Shown: piece after piece, positions 57,240 through 64,000 of the stretch
Numbering within the stretch: position 1 is the first letter of the stretch
Layout: each line of letters starts with the position of its first letter
DNA from: Macrolepiota albuminosa
Lineage: Eukaryota; Basidiomycota; Agaricomycetes; Agaricales; Agaricaceae
Direction of reading: 5' to 3'
DNA: 64,000 nt
NCBI GenBank assembly: GCA_027475525.1
Contig: JAMWFC010000054.1
Location: 2,472,468 to 2,536,467 of the forward strand
Made by a program: the position numbers and the translations under genes
The notes under the pieces: generated by a model
Told to the model about the DNA's origin: nothing
Seen by the model: the letters and a program-made list of their open reading frames with translations, nothing else
Databases searched by the model: none

Positions 57240-57515
57240 TCGGATGCTAGGCAATAGATCCTAGCTGGCGGATTCAAAAAAATGTAACGAAGTTACAGAG
57301 ATTGTGAGAGCTTAGGTTCACACTGCACAGAATCAGACCAGTCCGGTCTATTGACTATGTAGTATCAACACAAAATAAGCTGCTTTGTAAGCAGCAGGGT
57401 AACTAATTATATACTAATGTAAATAATATTATATTATAATAAATATAATATAATATTTACTACTATACAGTAAGTAAAGCTATGTGGCCAACGCCACATA
57501 GCGGACTACGCTACA
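57240..57515 (-). repeat. Gy-C 5' LTR
   Basis: Outer end TGTAGC at 57,515. It contains CTATGTGGC/GCCACATAG dyads, an AT-rich core (57,400-57,470) and GCTGCTTTGTAAGCAGC. The inner boundary is approximate. Confidence 0.6.
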
Positions 57516-57936
57516 CAACCCCACAACACAACCCCCACCATTACGACCACTGACATTGCCATCACAAGCGTCAAGGCCTGCCATTATACAGCACTCTTGA
57601 TAGCCCTGCATTATGGACCCCAGGACTACCCAATGGCCTGACCACCACCCCACAATCAATGATCAGATCATGCCATTCAACTCAGCCATCACACATCACG
57701 CATCATGGCCCATCTCCATGCCAATTGATCATGTGTCATGCATGCACAATCCTTGGTATACAGTCTCCTTCTGTTCCTCAATGCCTCCCAGAACTTGTCC
57801 CAGACATCCTGGAACCTCATAGTACTTATAGAGTAGCCCCCTCCTTGTATTTACTAGTCTTGATATTACATTAATTATTTGTGTGCCCTTTGATTGACTG
57901 GTATGCACCGACTGGTACACTTGGCTGGTAAGAATC

Positions 57937-60117
57937 TTGCCAGAGAACTTCATGCAGCAAACAAGGGTGTTACTCACAGAATTTGAACACGATGACTTTA
58001 AAGGCACTTTAGAGAACTGGGCTCATTGTTTGGTCAAATTTGGGGAACAACTCACTCAAGGAGAACTCCTGAAACAAGCTATGGTAAAATACAGGTGCAA
58101 CATGATCCTCCACAAAGAGCTGCAGCAACTACTCAATGAAGTCCACACATTCTCCTCCTCTCAACCCCTCAACAACCCTGCAGACCCCAGTCACTCAATT
58201 CACATTCAACAGGAACCCCTGGAATCAACTCTGGTGGCCTCTGCAGTCCCAACTCCAGAGCAATGACAACAGGAAGAATGGCAAAACACCTCAACCATCT
58301 TCCAGTCTCTCAACCTGATAGGAGGGCTATTTGATCAGCTTGCTGTCTGCATGGTAGGCTTATTGACTCACCATAGGGCTAACTCTATTCCTAGCACTTT
58401 CAAGACCTGGAGACAGCTTCAGAGACCTCTGAAATTGCTTCCACAAATGGACAACACCCAACTCCCACCCCCAGCAACCTCCAGGAGACCCTGGGCCAAT
58501 ACCCCTAGCACAGACGACACACTGTGTTACATCGATGAGCTTATTTGAGGTGACAATGAACAACGTCTCGTGCCTGTGACAACTCTGGCACCACCACCCA
58601 CAACTGTTCTGGCCCCCCCAAGCCCAACTTCTGTCACGACCTCCCACCCCACTTCAATTTGCGGAACCCCCCACGGCCTCTGATACAAGCTTGACCCTCT
58701 CGAGTTAAATGCCCCCCATGCAATGCGGCACCTAACTCAGCACCCAGCCTACCACAGATTGACACAGTGCTGCTGAACTCTTCTTGACCGCCTCTGCCAC
58801 TCTTAGCTGACCCTCGAGGATGATCCTCCAGCCTGCCATCCCCACCACCCCCTGCATGAAAACCTGGACCTTCCTCCAACAGGAACAACTCCCCTGGGAA
58901 CAATGGACCTTCAGGCCATGGATCTTCAGATAAGCTACCCAGAGGAGGCCCTGCTCTCGGTGCCTTCCCTTTCCAAAGAGGGGGGGTAACCACTATTATT
59001 ACTACTACAATGCAAGACCCCCTCTCTGTAACACAGCAGGATCAGACGATGCCCATGACACCCTCACCCATGAAAGATGCCTGAACATTCAGAAACCCAA
59101 TGCATTTATAGGCCAGGACCTCTGGAAATAGTGTACATTCCTAACTCAATGTTTTAATATATTTCAGCCAAAGCCACTCACATTCCAGGTCGACAGCTCC
59201 AGTATGGCCTTTGCTGCCTTGTACTTCCAGAAGATCATCTTCAACCACTACACAGCCCTTATTCAGTTTGACCCCAACAACCCAGCACTCTCCTGCTGGC
59301 AAGCCTTTGTTGACAAGTTCTCTAGGAAGTTTGGGATCTACAACACTGTGGCCAAGGCTGAGGACAACTTTTGCAACCTTCGGATGCATTCTGAAGAACG
59401 CTTCACCACTTTCATCATATGTTTTGAGAAGGAAGCTTATGAGACAGGCTGGAACTATAGTACATCTGGTATGTCCTCTGCCATGCACTGCCACAATGCA
59501 TCAAGGACGTCCTTTGACTCACCCTGAAACAACCCTCCTATGACAGATACAAGGCCCTCATCATGCAAATTGACCAGCGCTACTGAAAAGACTGCAGTGA
59601 ATACTTGAACTCCCAGACCTTCTGGAATCCATGAGAAGGCCTGCCCTAGTCCTCTGGAGAGCCCCCTAATCCTCTGAACTGGAACTCCAGCCCACCCCCT
59701 TTCCTCAGTGACTGCCCCCCGATAAGTCATGGTCCCCCCAACACTAACCCTGGCAGTAGCACCTGCCCCCAGGCCCAGCTCAATGCCACCATGGCCATCA
59801 ACAATCCTAGTAACAGTCTGCACCCCAACAAGCTCCCGGAAGACCCAGATGACCCCAAGCTCTCCAACAAATGGGACAAAGAGGCCCTCTGGGCTAACTG
59901 ACTGCAGAAGAAGGGGCAGCCTTAAATCAAGGTCCTGAAGGATGTGCAGGACTGGCAGAGAAGAGATGGTGCCTGTATACTCTGTGGTGAGAAAGACCAC
60001 TTCATCTCCAAGTGCCCTCAATGACAGACCATGGGATGTGCCACCTGGACTTTCCAGGAAGAAGACACCACCTACAAATACTTGGAAAACAACCCAGTGA
60101 TTTAGACCCAGAAGATG
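57937..60117 (+). pseudogene. Gy-B copy 2 gag
   Basis: A helical N-terminal part (FMQQTRVLLTEFEHDDFKG) parallels 16,102-16,300. A capsid-like segment (VDSSSMAFAALYFQKIIF, SCWQAFVDKFSRKFG, YETGWNYSTSG) lies at 59,190-59,500 and a zinc knuckle CILCGEKDHFISKC at about 59,975. Many stops and a frame change interrupt it. Retroviral-type capsid order supports Gypsy. Confidence 0.65.
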
Positions 60118-61155
60118 CACTAAATCATGGAATCAACTCCAATGTCTTCTCTGCCCCAGTCTCCCCCTTATGCTCAACAACACTTGTACAGGACACCCTT
60201 ATGGCTTATCTACCCCTCCACTTCTCACACTCCCTCCTCATGAAAACCCACATCATCCCCTCTGGAGACCTCCTCAAGACCCTCATCAATAGTGATGCCA
60301 TGGACAACTTTATTGATGAGGCCTGGTCCTCCTCTGCCCTGGAGCCTGCCCAATGACTCCTGATCCCCATTCAACTTTGCCTCTTCAATAGAGATGTCTC
60401 CATGGCCAGAGATATCATTCATTTTGTGTGTATGTCTGTTATCTTTGCCAACAGACAAACTCACACTCTCTGGATGCTAGTAATCAATCTTCACCCCTCC
60501 ACACCCTTGATCCTGGAGCTTCCCTGGCTCCAGAACACCAACCCCCATGTCGACTGGTGACACCTCACCCTCCACCTGAATCAGGAATCAATGATCAAAG
60601 ACCAGCAGCTCCCCTTTGACATCCCTGAATTTCCAAGTCCCAAACCAACCCCAGAGGACTTCTCAAATTGAACCGTGCCGTTCTCTGGACTCTAGTCCTG
60701 TTTGTTGCGATCCTTTGTCATCAATGCCAGATTGGATGGTGTCTCAGGACTGTTATTGGCCCTCATCAACAGTGGGGCCACTGAGGTCTTTGTCAGCAAC
60801 ACCCTCAACCTCCCTCACGATCCCCTTGAGCAACCTCTCAACTTGCAGCGACTCAACAGTACCCCCTCCTCCTCCAGCCCCATCAGGAGGTCTTACTTGA
60901 GACACATGACCCTGGATAATAGTTTCAAATTCATATCAGACTTCCTGGTTACATGGCTTCACGACTCAATCCCACTCATACTGGCTATGAGATGCAAACT
61001 CTGACATCAACTGGAGGACATTCACCATGACGTTTTCAGGAGCCAAGGACCACTCAATGACTGCTGTACACCTCTGGGCCCTCAGAAGCAACCTAATGCC
61101 CAAAGCTCCAAACTCTGGAACCAGTCCTGAGCTTCCCAGGCTGACATCCTCAACC
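60118..61155 (+). pseudogene. Gy-B copy 2 protease region
   Basis: Two stretches resemble aspartic protease active-site regions: NSDAMDNFIDEA (about 60,290) and INSGATEVFVS (about 60,765). The expected DSGAT motif is altered in both (NSD-M and NSG), consistent with G-to-A changes. Surrounding frames are broken. Confidence 0.55.
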
Positions 61156-61486
61156 TGTAAGGCTGACCTCTAGAGGCTGTGGCTCAGTCACACTGCTGGC
61201 AGAGGGAGATCCAAAGTGTATTAGAGTATGTACTGACACTATCATAATAACTACTCACCAGGCAGAGGAAGATTTAAAGAGAACAAGTCTAGGGATTTCC
61301 TATGCCAGGTTGGATGCTTCTGGGGCCTCTGAAGCATGGGAAACAACTGTACAGTACAACAAAACCTTAAAAACTTGAAAATTGCCTATACAAACAATTG
61401 CACAAATAAGGGGCAAACTCTGGCAAACTCTGGCTTATATAAGCAGTCTGGAAGCAGTGCTGAGGGGCCCACACTTGTCTGAATGA

Positions 61487-62085
61487 GCTACAATTTGTGC
61501 CTTCGGCACGAATTTCGTAGCTCGTTGGGGGCTTTGCCCCCAAATCCCCCCAACTAAGCCTCCACCCTAACCTCACTTTGTTCGGTTAGGGCTCCAAGTA
61601 TGTATAGAGAACTCAGTGCTTAATCCTAGCCTCAACCTCACTTTGTTCGGTTAAGGCCTCAGTCTTCCACCACTCAGTGCTCAATCCCAGCCTCAACCTC
61701 ACTTCGTTTGGTTAAGGCCTCGGTCTTCCACCACTCAGTGCTCAATCCCAGCCTCAACCTCACTTCGTTTGGTTAAGGCCTCGGTCTTCCACCACTCAGT
61801 GCTCAATCCCAGTTTGCCTCAACTCTCAGAGCATTATTATAAGCTAAATTGAATTTTTCTTGAATTTTTCAGATTTCTTTAAGCATTTATAAATCTCAGA
61901 AAAACTCAAGTCAGTGTATCAGTAGGCCTTGAATTTTTTCTGATTTTTCAGTGATTTTATCTGAATTTTCTAAGCATTTCTAATGCTGAAATGAGCCAAC
62001 TCTTATGTTATTACCCTAAAAGGAAGGTTCTTGGTCAGCCTTGGTCAGCATTAGTTTTTCCCAGGCATCGTCCCATATATTATAG
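61487..62085. mobile_element. 599-bp non-autonomous insertion with hairpin and 61-bp minisatellite
   Basis: Absent from the otherwise matching LTR at 63,424. Flanked by ATGA on both sides (61,483-61,486 and 62,086-62,089). Starts GCTACAATTTGTGCC with its complement GGCACGAATTTCGTAGC (stem), then GGGGGCTTTGCCCCC. It contains about three and a half 61-bp units, and an AT-rich half with GAATTTTTC repeats. No coding sequence and no matching inverted end. Shares the hairpin module with 50,184. Confidence 0.65.
61611..61810. repeat. 61-bp minisatellite
   Basis: ACTCAGTGCTYAATCC recurs at 61,611, 61,672, 61,733 and 61,794, an exact period of 61, each unit including CCTCAACCTCACTT and GTTAAGGCCTC. 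Related in sequence to the 58-bp units at 50.3 kb. Confidence 0.8.
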
Positions 62086-62256
62086 ATGATAGCTAAAGAA
62101 CCAGAGCATCTCAAAGGTTGAGAATAGTACTGACAGATAGTGTTGAGAGAATAGAAACAGCAAAATGAGAGAATGATAGAAGAAATAAGCAAATAAATAA
62201 AAGGAGAGTGAAGGAATAAGGAGTGAAAGAAGGAAGAAACGAGAAGTCCCCTGACA

Positions 62257-63423
62257 CAACCGCACTTCCGATGCCTGCCTGAGTCTGCAAGGTTCCTGAC
62301 CAACCTTCCAACATCTCCTAGAACAAGTACAAGGGGCTGAACTACTCAACCCGGTCTCAGACATACACCCCTCCTGTTCTGACTGGCAGCCCAACATCCC
62401 CGATTGACCCAGAGATGCTTGACATCAAAATCATTGAGGCTGCCCCCTTTGCACATCTCATGCAGGAAGGAACCCCCATGTTTCAACTGCACACCTTGCT
62501 CTCTGTTCTGGAAGGACACTTATGAGCAGATGCTACCTCTCCAGAGAAAAAGACTGAGGAGCAGATCTTACAAGAAGTAGTTTCCCCAGAGTACCATGAA
62601 TTTGCTGATGTGTTCTCCAAAGGAGACGCCAAGAAGATCCCCCCTTATTGTCCCTACAATCATATGATTGACCTCGAGAAAGGGGCCTCCCCACCCTTTA
62701 GCAAGGTATACAACATGTCAGAAACCAAACTACGCGTCCTCAAAGACTACCTCGACAAAATGCTTGGGAAGGGATTCATCTGCCCCTCAGCCTCTACCAC
62801 CAGAGCTTTGGTTCTATTTGCCAAGAAGAAGGATGGCTCACTCTGACTTTGTGTCAACTATTGGGGACTCAATAAGATTACCAAGAAGAACTGCTACCCA
62901 CTCCTGCTCATCGGCGATCTGGTTGATCAACTTCACAGCACCAAGGTTTACACAAAAATCAGCCTCCACTCCAGCTACAATAATATCTGCATTGCTCTGG
63001 GACATGAGTGGAAAACCACATTCTGCACATGGTATGGTCTGTTTGAGTACCTTGTAATGTCTTTTGGAATGACTAACTCTCCCACTACATTCCAATACTT
63101 CATGAATAACATCTTCCATGACATGAGCAATGTCTTTGTCATTATTTACCTGGATAACATCCTCATCTACTCCAATTCAAAGGAGGACCACCAGAAGCAT
63201 GTCCAGCAAGTCCTTGAACATCTCTGGGAACACAACCTCCATGCCAAGCCCAAGAAGTGCTCATTCCATACCAAAAAGGTTGAGTATCTCAGCATCATAG
63301 TGTTTCTGAACAGCATTTGCATAGACCCCCACAAGGTCAAAGCCATTGTCAACTGGCTGCAACTCCGAAACGTCAAGGAAGTACAGTCTTTCTTGGGTTT
63401 TGCTAACTTCTATTGGAGGTTTA
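62257..63423 (+). mobile_element. Gy-B copy 2, reverse transcriptase part
   Basis: Continues the element after the solo LTR and is cut at 63,423 by the LTR of Gy-E. Confidence 0.7.
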
Positions 63424-63428
63424 TGTAA
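62610..63428 (+). pseudogene. Gy-B copy 2 reverse transcriptase
   Basis: Frames carry VFSKGDAKKIPPYCPYNHMI, FAKKKDGSL-stop-LCVNYWGLN, then MSFGMTNSPTTFQYFMNNIF and the catalytic box as YLDNILIYS (about 63,150), then FLGFANFYWRF. Relative to the Gypsy consensus, the stop fits CGA, VNYWGLN fits VDYRGLN, YLDN fits YLDD and FYWRF fits FYRRF. All four are C-to-T or G-to-A transitions, mostly at CpG. One Asp of the active site is lost, so the enzyme is dead. Confidence 0.85.
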
Positions 63429-63922
63429 GGGTGACCTCTAGAGGCTGTGGCTCAGTCACACAGCTGGCAGAGGGAGATCCAAAGTGTATTAGAATATATA
63501 CTGACAATATCAAGGTAGCTACTCACCTGGCAGAGGGAGATCCAAAGAGAACAAGTCTAGGAATTCCCTATGCCAGGTTGGACGCTTCTGGGGCCTCTGA
63601 AGCATGGGAAACAACTGTACAGTACAACAAAACCTTAAAAACTCGAAAATTGCCTATACAAACACTTGTACAAATAAGGGGCAAACTCTGGCAAACTCTG
63701 GCTTATATAAGCAGTCTGGAAGCGGTGCTGAGTGGGCCCACACTTGTCTGAATGGTGGCTAAAGAACCAGAGCATCTCAAGGGCTGAGAGTAGTACTAAC
63801 AGATAGTGTTGAAAGAATAGAAACAGTAAAATGAAATAATGTCAGAAGAAATAAGAGAATGAATGGAAGGAGAGTGAAGAGATAAGGAGTGAGAAAAGGA
63901 AGAAATGAGGAGTCCCCTGACA
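63424..63922 (+). repeat. Gy-E LTR
   Basis: TGTAAGGGTGACC...CCCCTGACA. Matches the solo LTR at 61,156-62,256. Confidence 0.85.
63704..63710 (+). promoter_or_regulatory. Putative TATA box of the Gy-E LTR
   Basis: TATATAA in GGCTTATATAAGCAG, conserved in both LTR copies. Confidence 0.45.
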
Positions 63923-64000
63923 CTTGGATGTACAAAGTGCCACCCTCAGTTGACTACATTATACAGAGTCACTGAGGGTGAGCCTAATTTATCTTTACTT

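Larger units (their letters stand above)
53400..57515 (-). mobile_element. Gy-C, Gypsy element, LTR to protease, 3' truncated
   Basis: LTR end TGTAGCGTAGTCC at 57,515 (reading leftwards), leader, then a gag-protease frame to 53,840. The reverse transcriptase and integrase are missing; sequence is lost into repeat remnants near 53,400. It interrupts the LTR of the second Gy-B copy at 57,515/57,516. A shorter copy of the same 5' end lies at 248-890. Confidence 0.8.
57516..61155 (+). mobile_element. Gy-B second copy: LTR part, gag, protease
   Basis: LTR sequence aligned to 1,621-1,757 and 14,998-15,200, then a jump from LTR to gag at about 57,931 relative to the first copy (a deletion of the leader and gag N-terminus). 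Continues through capsid, zinc knuckle and two protease-like segments to 61,155, where a solo LTR is inserted; the rest follows at 62,257. Confidence 0.7.
61156..62256 (+). repeat. Solo LTR of element Gy-E, with nested insertion
   Basis: Starts TGTAAGGCTGACCTC and ends CCCCTGACA. Flanked by perfect 5-bp repeats CAACC (61,151-61,155 and 62,257-62,261). Matches 63,424-63,922 except for a 599-bp insertion at 61,487-62,085. No internal genes, hence a solo LTR. Contains GCTTATATAAG, a TATA-like site, near 61,432. Confidence 0.85.
63424..64000 (+). mobile_element. Gy-E LTR retrotransposon, 5' end, runs off the window
   Basis: A 499-bp LTR (63,424-63,922) followed by non-LTR sequence (CTTGGATGTACAAAG..., possible primer-binding site) that is not Gy-B. 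The flanks (GTTTA before, CTTGG after) do not form a target duplication, so this is probably a 5' LTR with the element continuing to the right. Confidence 0.65.

Overview
The window looks like a transposon-dense, mostly gene-poor block of a basidiomycete (agaricomycete-type) fungal genome. The support is indirect: very short GT-AG introns (about 47-60 nt), a KDZ-type DNA transposon whose transposase carries a CxC2-like cysteine cluster, fungal kinase-like genes, a Helitron helicase and several Ty3/Gypsy and Ty1/Copia elements. There is no rRNA, credible tRNA or CRISPR array.

Layout. 1-16,495: a 5' fragment of a Gypsy element (248-890), then an older Gypsy element (Gy-B, from 1,567) split by a full-length 13.2-kb Gypsy element (Gy-A, 1,758-14,993). 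Gy-A has two 1,073-bp LTRs and an ACGC target duplication, and carries an antisense multi-exon gene downstream of pol. 16,496-22,184: a decayed Copia element. 22,185-23,269: a solo Gy-A LTR on the minus strand. 23,270-28,550: AT-rich DNA with a peptidase-C19-like fragment, a head-to-head pair of paralogous gene remnants and a dispersed short repeat. 28,560-29,289: a Copia gag stub. 29,290-45,302: two fungal kinase-like genes; the first is split by an 11.76-kb KDZ transposon (30,138-41,897) with 444-bp terminal inverted repeats, an apparently uninterrupted transposase and two passenger genes. 46,497-47,432: a clean six-exon gene of unknown function. 48,091-50,153: a broken fragment and a gene with a coding minisatellite. 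50,548-53,138: a Helitron helicase lacking its Rep domain. 53,150-57,515: a Gypsy gag-protease element (Gy-C, minus strand) inserted in a second Gy-B copy (57,516-63,423). That copy is also interrupted by a solo LTR with a perfect 5-bp target duplication, which itself holds a 599-bp insertion. 63,424-64,000: the 5' LTR of another element.

Two signals cut across the window. First, broken frames in the retroelements are nearly always TGA at positions that fit CGA (Arg) to TGA, with no TAA in Gy-A, and catalytic Asp/Glu codons are changed by G-to-A. This pattern fits CpG-directed deamination better than random decay. Second, nine unrelated loci between 26 and 54 kb each hold a perfect head-to-tail duplication with a period of exactly 77 nt. 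This is best read as unmerged k-mer overlaps at contig joins, so the large-scale order in that interval should be treated with care.

The most interesting biology is the KDZ transposon with its intact-looking transposase, palindrome-rich subterminal arrays and passenger genes, and the spliced, stop-free antisense gene with a Zn2Cys6-like cysteine cluster inside the otherwise ruined Gy-A.
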